Assembly: GCF_032854445.1 (NCBI RefSeq)
Contig: NC_088298.1
Span: 23,895,295-23,959,294 of the forward strand
Reading direction: 5' to 3'
DNA from: Liolophura sinensis
Taxonomy: Eukaryota; Mollusca; Polyplacophora; Chitonida; Chitonidae
Length of the DNA: 64,000 nucleotides
Of the stretch, positions 1 to 10,164 are shown in pieces. A program made the position numbers and the translations under genes. The stretch's first letter is position 1. Each line of letters begins with the position of its first letter. Below the pieces are notes generated by a model. It was given only the letters and a program-made list of their open reading frames with translations. It searched no databases and had not been told where the DNA came from.

Positions 1-243
1 CCTTCAATTTCTTCTTTTTTTAAAAATGTTTTATTATTGCTTTCGATTCCACCTGCTGTACAACGGGAAAGCCATAAAGACCAGTTCATTTTGTCAAGCG
101 TCACACAGGCGATGGGCAGTTGTATGAACTTTATATTTAACCCATATTCTGTTTATCGGAACATAAAAGCTATGGCATATTTGTATGTTTTATCCCTTAA
201 CATGGTGTCGATCCCAAAAATATATAAATCTACATCAATACTA
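1..243. other. Unannotated AT-rich sequence
   Basis: No gene or recognisable repeat is visible here. The open frames are short and share no motif with a known family. Confidence 0.5.
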
Positions 244-360
244 TATTGAATATGACACAATATTGTGTTATAATAACAGAATACATCCTAGCACCACTCA
301 TACAAAAGACCGTCTGTTAAATCTAATACATTACTTTTTGAGTGTGTCAATATGGGTCTT
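244..360 (+). repeat. Partial TACACT-type MITE (3' half)
   Basis: The stretch contains the family's internal ATTGTGTTATAATAACAGAA segment, then CCTAGCACCACTCA and a terminus ending TTTTTGAGTGTG. The same order occurs in the better copies at 20.95, 21.33 and 16.66 kb. Only the 3' half is clear, so this is a truncated or diverged non-autonomous DNA element. No transposase is present. Confidence 0.55.
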
Positions 361-555
361 AGCCAGCTCAGGTAGTGAAAGTCTGGAGCAATCAGGATCT
401 TGATCAATAAGATCACGTGTTCAAATCCAGTATACGCTGTTTTGGTGATCACTTTAAGTCACAAGGTTAGTCAGGTACCTGACGAAGGTCGGTGTTTCAT
501 TCCCGACACTTTTTTCCTCCACATCGGGGGACCTAAGCGACGACATATAATTTAA

Positions 556-755
556 ATCGCTGTGAGTTCAAGTCCAGCTCATGCTGGTTTCCTCTTCGAC
601 CGTATGTGGGAAGGTCTAGCAGCAACCTGCGGATGATCGTGGGTTTCCCCGGGACCTGCCCGGTTTCCTCCCACCATAATGCTGGCCGCCGTCGTATAAG
701 TGAAATATTCTTGAGTGCGGCGTAAAAAAACCAATCCAAAAAATAAATAAATATA
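556..755 (+). repeat. SINE type A, lacking the tRNA 5' part
   Basis: The copy starts at the box-B part of the tRNA-like head (GTGAGTTCAAGTCCAGCTCA). It continues through the conserved body (CAACCTGCGGATG, CACCATAATGCTGGCCGCC, GTGAAATATTCTTGAGT) to a tail of AAATA units. Box A is missing, so this copy is 5'-truncated or its head has decayed. The same body occurs many times in the window on both strands. Confidence 0.85.
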
Positions 756-763
756 TATAATTT

Positions 764-812
764 AAAAATTCTTGAGCACGGCTTGAAACATCAATCAAAC
801 AAATACATAAAT
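764..812 (+). repeat. SINE type A tail fragment
   Basis: Only the terminal TTCTTGAGCACGGC...ACATCAATCAAACAAATA part is present, directly downstream of another type A copy. It may be a second insertion or a duplication of the tail. Confidence 0.6.
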
Positions 813-887
813 TTGTCATTTTTGTCTGATGACGCGTGGTTTGGGTGTAATTACTGACTAGAAGTATATTCTAATATATTATTACTA

Positions 888-1005
888 ACTTTTTTCTCTT
901 TGGTTTCCACTTGGCTGAAAACGTTTCCACCAGGACGAAAAGGTTTCCACCACGATGATAGGGTTTCCAATTGAATGAAAAGGTTTCCAGGTGGGCAGAG
1001 GCCTC
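888..1005 (+). repeat. Short minisatellite, about 24-bp units
   Basis: About five diverged units carry the core GGTTTCCAC or GAAAAGGTTTCCA. A loosely inverse-oriented version (CCTTTTCACCCAGGTGAA) lies at 1205-1275, so the pair may be remnants of a foldback. The arrangement is degenerate. Confidence 0.6.
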
Positions 1006-2320
1006 AACTAGAACGTCGTTTACATTTACCACTGAAAAGAAACAAAATCTGCTGTATCAGCTCGATTTAGACCTGGTTATAACCTGATCTTAAGATCATT
1101 TTGACCGCAAATACCATTTGTAGGGAGACTCTAGCGGGTGATACTCGTCTTTTCACTGTCAAGCATTTTCATCTTCAGTTCACGGCCTCGAGCCTTCTTG
1201 AATCACGTGAGTTTTCACCCAGAAGGAAAACCTTTTCACCCAGGTGAAGAGATATTTCATCTCGGCGAAAACTTTACAAAAAGTAAAAAGCTACAAAAGA
1301 AAAATACAAATATGAAGCTTGGTATATAACTGTTGATTTTGTTTTGTTCCACTCTTCTTGTGGTCAGAAGACTGGTATGTCATAGGCTGGTGTGCCACTA
1401 TCCACATGGACCGTTGGCGTTGACGAACGCTGTAGGGCGTGGGTGATTTGATTTTCCACAAAGGCGATATTTTTAAATGCGAGTTTAACAGCATACGACT
1501 TCGTCACCTTTATGAAGTTCACTGTGGCTTTGAGGATAGCTTGAGATGTTTTAGGTCTCAATCCCAGAACGCTTTAGGCAGATTAACGTTTACTCCGGTA
1601 ACATCGCTTAGTGGCAATTTTATGTACAATTTCGCTGCGCTAAATCTTTCTCAGGGGGCGCTGTGTTTGTCTGCGCTAAAGCTGCTAATCAGCCACGAGA
1701 CATGACTTCACACGGTGTCTCATTGCGCATGTCCGACTACCGATAATGCAAAGTTTAAACCCCTATGATTCACCCGGGAGGCCTGAGGGTCTTTAAAAAT
1801 CGTTGGTTAGTGTCGCCCATACGATGAAAGCTATTGGTGTATACAGGACAATACACTGTCCATAAGGTTACACGTGACTCCACTAACACATGTGAGGGGA
1901 GAAACGCCTGTGTACTTGTAGGTAATCACCGCAAAAAACAAAACCATTAAATCGGACAAAACAACAAGTGCATAAAATGTTAATGTTACTTAATCTGTGG
2001 CTTTTATTTGATCATTTCAATGACTGTTGTCTGACTCAACGACTATATATATGGTCTATGAATAAAGGAAACTGGAGTATCACGGAACATGGAAGTATAA
2101 CACTGACTGGTGTACCTCACCGCCCATTGCCTGGCACCTGACAAACTCTTTGACTTAAAGCCACACCAAGGCCTAATGTGCCAGGGTTATATTAATGTTG
2201 TGGAACCTTGATACGAATAAGCCGCCGCCGCGGACGCTCGTGTAATTGTTTGCACAGTGATGATCACTAACTTGCCAAAGGTTGGTGGTTTACGCTGAAC
2301 ACTCCAGTTTCAGCTGCCCC
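1006..2320. other. Low-information intergenic sequence
   Basis: No gene is supported. The only structure seen is a 20-bp sequence at 1807-1826 (TTAGTGTCGCCCATACGATG) that recurs exactly at 2429-2448. Open frames of 60-90 codons lack recognisable domains. Confidence 0.5.
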
Positions 2321-2420
2321 AAAAATGATCGCCGTCGTATACATACATAAAATTCTGAGTATATGGTGTGGACCAAAAAAAAAAAAAACAAAAAAAAACA
2401 ATGATAAAAATACATAAATA
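2320..2420 (+). repeat. Degenerate SINE tail with poly-A
   Basis: The stretch has a GCCGTCGTAT piece, then ATTCTGAGTATATGG and long A-rich runs near 2374-2400. This resembles a decayed type A 3' end followed by its A-rich tail. Confidence 0.4.
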
Positions 2421-2807
2421 GGAATGGATTAGTGTCGCCCATACGATGTAATATTTGGTGGCCATTAGTGGCAAATATTAGTTGGAACGAAATAAATATT
2501 TGCAAAGAAATAGTTACGAATCTGAGTTTAAAAACGGCTTTTTTAACAGATGCAAACTCTCAGCTCAGAAAAAAAATGTTAAAGTTACTTTTTTCATTTT
2601 CGGTCAGTTTTCGCTGTGGATAAATGGCTCTCTCCTGACAGACAATTGCAGACAATGTTGCAGACAATTGCGTAGTTACCTATTAAAGCAAGATACGCTA
2701 CTGTAAATGTGCAGCGTCGGGTCATACACGTCAACATGTTGCAAAGTTACGGCCGAAAATTAGGGTACGTAATTTGATGGAAAACCACTATACTCTAGTT
2801 TAAACGT

Positions 2808-2928
2808 ATTTATTTGACTGCTATTTTACGCCGTACTCAAGCATATTTCACTTGTGGGACGGCCGCCGGCAATATGTTGGCTGGAAACCGGGAATAGCCA
2901 GGAGAAAACCCACGACCATCCGCACCCT
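2808..2928 (-). repeat. SINE type A, truncated, reverse orientation
   Basis: Read on the minus strand, this is the type A 3' half, from the ACCATCCGCA body segment to TTACGCCGTACTCAAG and an AAATA tail. The tRNA head is absent. Confidence 0.8.
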
Positions 2929-3659
2929 ACTGTAAATCTGCATCAGTAATTTACATTTGTACAGTACTTGCTTTACATCTACTCCATCTGTATTTGTGTG
3001 GTAGTTACAGAGACTTTGTATGTCCTAAACTACAGCAAAATAATACATATACGTATACAATGATTGTATACAAAAATAAAAGAAATTGATCCACATCGAA
3101 CGTGATTTTCTTTCTTCAGCGACAATGACCTTGACCTTAAGACGTTATACATAACCAGGAGACATTGTGTAACAATGGTGACATTCAGCCACGTGGACAA
3201 TAATCCCTTTTCCCGGAAGGACAGACAACTAAACTCTGCCTTTCTCGAAATTCGCCAAACGTATCGTCTTCAGATTCGCCGTAAAATGCCTTGGTTTTGG
3301 TTTAAGAGCTAGCTGAGATTTATTTGACATGGAAGCTATAAAAGTTTTGACTGATTGGTGGGGTACAGGTAGCCTACCAGACGACAGAAGCCCTTTTCTT
3401 AAGTGCAGTCAGTGGTGGTTGGGGCTGTGGGACTCTTTCTAATCCACTCCCCCCCCCCCCCCCCAATTCAGTTTCATTTGACCTGACACCAATGCTACAT
3501 AGTGGGGAAAATCATACTAATTATGATTCAGTAACATAACACAATATTTTGTGGTGGAAAAGCCGCTTAAGGCTAAGCCAACTAGCGGTAATTAAAGATT
3601 TATCTGACATAAAACCTATAACATTGAAAGCAGATGTAAAGAGTTCAGCATGGTCTAAA

Positions 3660-4085
3660 TAGCAAGAATCAACAGTTTAAGACAAGATTATGTGGTGGAA
3701 AGGTCACCTCGGACAATGACAAGGGTCAGTTTGCACCGATTGACCTTTCCTTTCACTTTAATTAACAAAGACAGAACTGAAAACTGATGGAAATTCAGGG
3801 TTTGATCTCGTCATCAATGATCCTCAACTTAAGACAAGATTATGCGTTGGAAAGGTCACTTAGGACAAGGTCAAAGGTCAATAGGTGCGAATTGACCTTT
3901 GACCTTGTCTATTCTATTTTAATTGACATGCATGCTCAACCTGCAGTTCTGAACACGGGTGGAAAATGTTTTTGATCCCTTCATTAATAATCACCTACCT
4001 AAGACACTTAAGACCAACTTATGTGACGGAAAAGTGATTTATGACAAAGTCAAAGGTGAATTTGCACCGAATGACCTTTCATTGC
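3660..4085. repeat. Internal sub-repeats of the foldback arm with nuclear-receptor-like half-sites
   Basis: Three diverged segments repeat the order TTAAGACAAGATTATG, GGTGGAAAGGTCAC, then AAGGTCAAAGGTCA, then TTGACCTTT. At about 3865-3910 two copies of AGGTCAAAGGTCA occur in opposite orientation. That string matches the DR1 consensus of RXR/HNF4-class receptors by established knowledge. Binding is not shown. Confidence 0.6.
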
Positions 4086-4442
4086 CATGTGAATGGTGGG
4101 CAAATAGCCTTCCTTGCCACAAATTGAGGTAGAATAGAAACCCACAGTTTTGATCTCTCCATCAAAAATGATCAACTAGGAGCAGCCATTGTGGAAGTAG
4201 AATCACTTAAGATATGTTCACTTGCGAATCTAGAGGGAGAGGCGGGGCACTGTATTAAAATGTAACTATTGTGTTAGTGTCTAGTGCTGTACCCGTCTCC
4301 CATTGTCTAAATGACTAAATAGTTATTATGGACTGGATTCGTCGTGTCGCCTGGATCAAGCTAGGCCAAAGCAGACTGGGGAAATTGTTGTTTATGTACT
4401 TGTTGGACATAAGTTTGGATGAGTATATATGTTACATGTTAC

Positions 4443-5140
4443 ATTCTTTCTCGGGATCACTCCTCATAATGCATGTTACGTTCTTCCTCGGGATCACTCC
4501 TCATAATGCATGTTACGTTCTTCCTCGGGATCACTTCTCATAATGCATGTCACGTTCTTCCTCGGGATCACTTCTCATAATGCATGTTACGTTCTTCCTC
4601 GGGATCACTCCTCATAATGCATGTTACGTTCTTCCTCGGGATCACTCCTCACAATGCATGTTACGTTCTTCCTCGGGATCACTCCTCTTAATGCATGTTA
4701 CATTCTTCCTCGGGACCACTCCTCATAATGCATGTTACGTTCTTCCTCGGGATCACTCCTCATAACGCATGTCACGTTCTTCCTCGGGACCACTCCTCAT
4801 AATGCATGTTACGTTCTTCCTCGGGACCACTCCTCATAATGCATGTTACGTTCTTCCTCGGGATCACTCCTCACAATGCATGTTACGTTCTTCCTCGGGA
4901 TCACTCCTCTTAATGCATGTTACGTTCTTCCTCGGGATCACTCCTCATAATGCATGTTACATTCTTCCTCGGGACCACTCCTCATAATGCATGTTACGTT
5001 CTTCCTCGGGATCACTCCTCCCAATGCATGTTACGTTCTTCCTCGGGATCACTCCTCATATTGCATGTTACGTTCTTCCTCGGGATCACTCCTCACAATG
5101 TATGTTACATTCTTCCTCCTTGTCACTCCTCATAATGCGT
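4443..5140 (+). repeat. 37-bp minisatellite, about 19 units
   Basis: Units read GGGATCACTCCTCATAATGC then ATGTTACGTTCTTCCTC with few substitutions, chiefly GGGAC for GGGAT and CACAATG for CATAATG. The array sits in the loop of the foldback element. Since 37 is not a multiple of 3, its open frames are artefacts of the repeat. Confidence 0.95.
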
Positions 5141-5859
5141 GTACACATTAGTGTACTCCTGTTTCAAAGAAAGGGCAAAGAAGTTTATTATTTAAAAAGA
5201 AAAGGCATATTCCAGAGAGATGGTGTGATTCTGAATCATTCACTTTGTAACTCTCACATTAACTTAAGTTACATCAATTCAACATCACTTATTTCTTCAG
5301 TATTTGGAAAGACACATCACTGAGAAGTCCTACATGTATGTCTATGTCTGGTAGTATGGATCAGACTCAAACATCCGTCACTAAAACCGCAGCTAAACAT
5401 GTATTGGCACGGTATTTAGTCAATTTCATTTTTATGAAGCATTTTAACATAGGCATGTTTAAACAAGATACTATGCATTTTTATGCATGTCTGTGTGCAT
5501 TTATTTTCCAAGCCGGATAAAATGACTTAGTGAGAATTATACATTAATAAAAAATTTCTGTTGTCTTTAATGGAATATGAAGGTGTATGGCTATCGTCGC
5601 ATAACTCATTCATATCGATCTTATGGTTTAAATATGTCGCTTTTTGGGACGCCTATCACTGATCTCTACTGTTGGCTAAATGGCTAAGTCCGGGGAGATG
5701 GAAATTACTGAGTGAAAATGGGTTTTGGGGCAAATCCCAAAGTTGACAAAACACACTGAAGAAGACATTAAAGTTTTAAAAACTCAACTTTTTAACCTAG
5801 TCACTTTAAAAACCATATTCCAAACTTTTACTTTTTGTTTACATGTAATTTTTCTGGAC
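5141..5859. other. Loop sequence of the foldback element without recognisable gene
   Basis: AT-rich sequence between the 37-bp array and the right arm. One frame covers 4991-5323, but most of it is the array. I see no domain, transposase motif or second repeat. Confidence 0.5.
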
Positions 5860-6840
5860 TAGGACCTTAAGCTGGGGATTATTATTGAAGAGAACAAAGT
5901 CTATATGTTTCACTTTCAGTTCTGCAGGTTCAACAACAATGTCAAATAATGTAGAATCAAAGGTCAATGGTCCAGTTAACCTTTGACCTTGTCTTCCACC
6001 GCATAATCTTGTCTTAAATCATTGATGACGAGTTCAAACCCTACATTTTCCATCAATTTTCAGTTCTGTAGGATCTTTGTTAATTAAAGTAGAGCCAAAG
6101 GTCAAAAGGTGCAAACTGACTTTTGTCCCTGTCTTAACTGACCTTTCCACCACATAATCTTGTCTTAAATTAACGATTCTTACTATTTAGACCATGCTGA
6201 ACATTTTACATTTAATTTCAATGTTATAGGTTTTATTTCAAATAAATCTTCAATTAGCGCTAACTGGTCTTTGCCTTAAGCGGCCTTTCCACCACAAAAT
6301 ATTATCTTAAGTTGCTGATTCATAGTTAGTACGGTTTGCCTCACTATGTTGCATTGGTGTCAGCCTTATAGGCGCTAGGTCAAATGAAACTGAATTGGGG
6401 GATAATTAGAAAGAGCCCCACAGCCCCGACCACCACTGACTGCACTTAAGAAAAGGGTTTCAATCGTCGTTAAGTTATTTGACCTGGAACTCATTCATGG
6501 ACTAGGAATTTAAACTTTGATATGGAATTCATGCATGGAATATCCACTGTCTGCCCGGCATCATTGACAACTGATGACCGCTTCCCTCTTTTGTGTTACC
6601 GGCTTTATTTCCTATTTGTATAATTTTTTACATACCTTTGTCTTTGAGAACTAGTGTTAAACGTTGTTTTTGAAATGGATCTTGCTATTATCGACTTGGA
6701 ACGCCCTTTACGGACTACGAATGGTATATGAATGTCGTACATGAAGCTTATATTTCTGTCGTCAGGTAGGCTACCTGTACCCCACCAAACAGTCAGAGCT
6801 TTTATAGCTTTCATGTCAAATAAATCCCACCTAGCTCTTG

Positions 6841-7184
6841 GACAGTTTGTTCTATGTAACTGATACAGTGGCTATGAACTTACGATTCCTTTGTCAGTAC
6901 ACACTGGGTAACGACCCAAATAAATAAGGCGTGTGGGCGTAAGGCGTATTGGATAAATCACATGAGATGCACTGATCGCAACATTTTTCACTTTTTTACA
7001 TGCGATCGAAGCCCTGTAAGCAAGATTTCATTGTTTAAATCCAAGTCGTGTCCTGACTCTTAAACCTGAAATTTAGTTTAATCCGGTGTTTTATTTATGT
7101 ATTTTTGTGGGCGATTCTCAAGAATAATTGTTGAATCAGAAACAGATCCGAATACCCCCTCTTCTCGTGACCAGGTTACTGTTT
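6841..7184. other. Unannotated spacer
   Basis: Unique-looking sequence between the foldback element and the 24-bp array. No gene or repeat is recognised. Confidence 0.5.
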
Positions 7185-8039
7185 ATTCCCCCACCAAAGC
7201 ACTCACTCACCAACTCATCTGGTCATTCACTTACCTACCCATCTGTTCACTCACTCACCTACTCATCTGTTCACTCACTCATCTGTTCATTCACTCACCA
7301 ACTCATCCGATCACTCACTCACCAACTCATCCGTTCACTCACTCACCTACTCATCCGATCACTCACTCACCAAGTCATCCGATCACTCACTCACCAACTC
7401 ATCCGATCACTCACTCACCAACTCATCCGTTCACTCACTCATCTACTCATCTGTTCATTCACTCAACTCATCCGATCACTCACTCACCAACTCATCCGTT
7501 CACTCACTTACCTACTCATCTGTTCACTCACTCACCAACTCATCTGTTCATTCACTCACCAACTCATCCGATCACTCAGTCACCAACTCATCCGATCACT
7601 CACTCACCAACTCATCCGTTCACTCACTCACCTACTAATCTGTTCACTCACTCACCAACTCATCTGTTCATTCACTCACCACCTCATCCGATCACTCACT
7701 CACCAACTCATCCGTTCACTCACTCACCTACTCATCCGATCACTCACTCACCAACTCATCCGATCACTCCCTCACCAACTCATCCGATCACTCCCTCACC
7801 TACTCATCCGATCACTCACTCACCAACTCATTCGATCACTCACTCACCAACTCATCCGATCACTCACTCACCAACTCATCCGATCACTCACTCACCAACT
7901 CATCCGATCACTCACTCATCTACTCATCTGTTCATTCACTCACCAACTCATCCGATCACTCAGTCACCAACTCATCCGATCACTCACTCAACAACTCATC
8001 TGTTCACTCACTCACCTACTCATCTGGTCATTCACTCAT
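7185..8039 (+). repeat. 24-bp minisatellite (left part, interrupted array)
   Basis: The array consists of about 35 units of TCACTCACCAACTCATCCGA plus 4 bases. Variants include CACCTACTCATCTG and CATCCGTTCAC. Because 24 is a multiple of 3, two frames stay open for over 310 codons (THSPTHPI-like and SLTHQLIR-like 8-residue repeats). The array resumes at 14011 beyond the inserted retrotransposon. I regard it as non-coding. Confidence 0.95.
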
Positions 8040-8162
8040 TATAATGTTGTGGGTTCTAATTATGGACAGGAACGCAACACAGAATGACTCAACTGGTAGA
8101 TCTATATTGTCGCCAGTGTCGGTTACATATACAATCGTAATTTGTAAGATGACAACATTACA
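8040..8162 (-). repeat. 3' LTR of the gypsy-type element
   Basis: This 123-bp copy matches 13891-14010 with about five substitutions and one 3-bp indel, so the two are about 96% identical. On the minus strand it begins TGTAATG and ends near CATTATA. The polypurine-like GGGAGGGATG is immediately upstream on that strand. Confidence 0.85.
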
Positions 8163-8407
8163 TCCCTCCCAACATTTGGAAATAAAGTATGGGATCTTAG
8201 TCATCATATATCTGCTATTATGCACACGATATAAATCGAAATATTAAAATTAACTGTCCGTATAGTCAAGCTCTGACTCTTAGGATTTGAAGAGCAATAA
8301 AATGTTAAGCACTTTATATACTGTACTTGTTAATAATTAAAGGTACAATTAAAACAACTAAAAGTTCAAATTGTTCATTATTGGAGGGCATCAATCAGAA
8401 ATGTCAA

Positions 8408-8800
8408 TCACGAGGTTATATAGTCTCTGAAACGAACCGGTGGCTGTCCTCTACGACTGGAAACTCGTGGTTGCACTGATTCTTCATGGCTGTGAGCGGG
8501 AGTGGCATCATCAGCAAGGTCGTCGTCATCAAGGTCAATGTCACTGATGTGATTGTTGGTGATAGTATCTGAACATGTGTTATTAGATCTCAACACTTTT
8601 ATAAATGATGAGTTTCTGGTGATAGAGTGATCTCCATGTTTAACGGTGATCATTGATCCTTTCACTGCGGTGACTTTATACGGCTTGGACCTGAACAGAG
8701 GTTTAAGTTTACCCTTTTTCTGGTTGCGTAGTAGTACGATATCACCAACACGAATGGTCGCTGGCTTAGCCTGTGCGTGAAGATCAGTATAATACTTCAT
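8408..8800 (-). pseudogene. C-terminal integrase / GPF-like tail of the retrotransposon
   Basis: The 130-codon frame reads RVGDIVLLRNQKKGKLKPLF then a KPYKVTAVKGSMITVKH-like segment. This is typical of the SH3-like C-terminal domain that follows the Ty3/gypsy integrase core. It is followed by an acidic stretch (DIDLDDDDLADD) and an Arg/Pro-rich end. It is separated from the integrase core by a stop and a frameshift between 8805 and 8945, so the pol frame is broken here. The apparent start codon is internal and not a true start. Confidence 0.75.
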
Positions 8801-8939
8801 TCTCTGTTTGGCGCTATCGTCTTTAACGTGGATGTCGGTTTGAGAGACTGGTTGGGCAAGTTGTGGTAAAGTTGTGCGGTACGGTCTGTTGAATAGTATT
8901 TCAACGGTTGTTTGTCAGTTAAGCTTTGGGGCGTTGCAC

Positions 8940-9687
8940 GTTAGCTCCTTAAGAATTTGTATAGTTCCTTTTTCCATGGCTTTCCTTCATCTTCAGATGC
9001 ACGCATGGTTTTCTGTAAGGTCTTGACGATCCTTTCTGCATCACCATTAGCTCTTGGCTAGTACGGCGTGATTCTCCGATGTTTGATAGCTAGGTAATCG
9101 AGGAACTGGTGAAACTCTGTACTATTAAATGGAGGTCCATTGTCAGTTTTCAAAACGGATGGTATACCATGTGTGGCAAATATCTTGTCAAAGGCGGTAT
9201 TAGTGGATCGCGCAGAGGTGCAAGACACCTTTTCTACTACAGGGTAACGGGAGTATTCGTCATAGACAATCAGTAAGTAGTCTCCAGAGGGTAATGGTCC
9301 AACGAAATCTGCACAGACGTTTTCCCATGGTGCTTGCGGGAGCGCAGTCATCTTGAGCGGTTCTCGACGGGAAGAGTTTTCAGGGGTTACGGCCTGGCAC
9401 GGGATACAGTTATGAATGGTTGTCTCCACGAGTTTATCGATACCAGGGAACCAAACCTTTTGACGAAGCAGTTTCTTTGTTTTGACAATACCTTGATGTC
9501 CAACGTGGGCGAGGTCGCACACTCGCTGTCGAAGGTAGGCTGGTATCACAATGTGGGAACCAAACAGGAGGATATTTCCGTCAGAGTTTACTGATAACTC
9601 AGTGTGCACTGTAGCAAAGGACTGAAGCTGTCTTGTTGTAGCGCTGTCAAGCTTTTGCGTTAACATTTGGCTTGTAGGCATTTCCAT
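8940..9687 (-). pseudogene. Integrase core (broken) of gypsy-type pol
   Basis: The frame carries an HHCC-like zinc-binding region (HVGHQGIVKTKKLL, then CIPCQA). It also has the first catalytic Asp in VCADFVGPLP and the second in KTDNGPPF. The open frame stops at 9055-9057 where a Trp is normally found just after TPY. Past that stop the same frame continues with PRANGDAERIVK, which holds the catalytic Glu. The DDE triad is therefore present but split by a nonsense codon. A second stop follows at about 8945. This is a dead rve-family integrase. Confidence 0.85.
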
Positions 9688-9785
9688 TTGTTGCCTTTAA
9701 CTAAGCCCATTACAGTTCGCAATACTGGATCGGCCTTCGTGGCGTCTTGAATTTCTGCGAGTGTTACCGCTTTCGGAACTGCATG

Positions 9786-10160
9786 CTAGGTTAGAGAGTT
9801 TATGTGTTTCTCAGCCATCTTTTCTTCACAGCTTGGAGCGTTTGGTGACTGAACAGGGTGTCTGGACAGAAAATCAGTTGGATTGTCATGTGCTGGACGA
9901 TATGTTACGTTGTACGAGTATCCTTGAAGCTTTAAGATCCAGCGTTCAACAGGCGTGAGGGATCGACTGGCATAGGAGATTATCTTGGTGTGGGAAGAGT
10001 CTTTCTGAGTGAGTATCGCTCCGAGTCCTACGGGACTTGCGTCAACTATGAGTTCAACAGGTTTCGATGGATCATAGTAGGCTATAACACTTTGGTCAGT
10101 TAGGGCAGCTTTAATGTCCGTAAATGCCTTCTCTTCTGCTTGGGTCCAGGAGAACACTGT
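9786..10160 (-). pseudogene. RNase H domain with internal deletion
   Basis: The frame starts in the RT-RNase H connection (FSWTQAEEKAFTDIKAAL) and shows the first RNase H acidic site in LIVDASPVGLGAIL. It then reads YASRSLTPVER and jumps directly to WILKLQGYSYNVTYRPAHDN and FLSRHP. In intact family members several tens of residues lie between these two blocks, so an in-frame internal deletion has removed the middle of the domain, including conserved acidic residues. The reading frame survives the deletion. Confidence 0.8.
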
Positions 10161-10164
10161 GTTT

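Larger units (their letters stand above)
3302..6840. mobile_element. Large foldback (long inverted repeat) element with minisatellite loop
   Basis: A left arm of about 720 bp (3302-4020) is matched in reverse complement by a right arm of about 980 bp (5860-6840). Landmarks in both arms, in mirror order, are AGAGCTAG at the outer ends, GGTGGGGTACAGGTAGCCTACC, GGGGCTGTGGG, CAATTCAGTTTCATTTGACCT, TCAGCATGGTCTAAATAG and AACCTGCAG. The right arm has about 290 bp (6461-6755) with no partner in the left. The loop (4020-5860) holds a 37-bp minisatellite. No transposase ORF is visible, and I could not find a clear target-site duplication at the AGAGCTAG ends. It is best described as a non-autonomous foldback transposon or a decayed palindromic duplication. 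Confidence 0.75.

Noticed and set aside
3451-3465. Poly-C, poly-G and (TA)n runs as functional sites (also near 27320, 45650, 61250)
   Set aside because: Ordinary simple sequence with nothing around it to suggest function.
7185-8039. CRISPR array
   Set aside because: Units are contiguous tandem copies without unique spacers, and the window is eukaryotic.
7097-8087. Two open frames of 315 and 319 codons (THSPTHPI and SLTHQLIR repeats)
   Set aside because: They are two phases of a 24-bp minisatellite. A stop-free unit divisible by 3 gives open frames automatically, and the array continues beyond an inserted retrotransposon.
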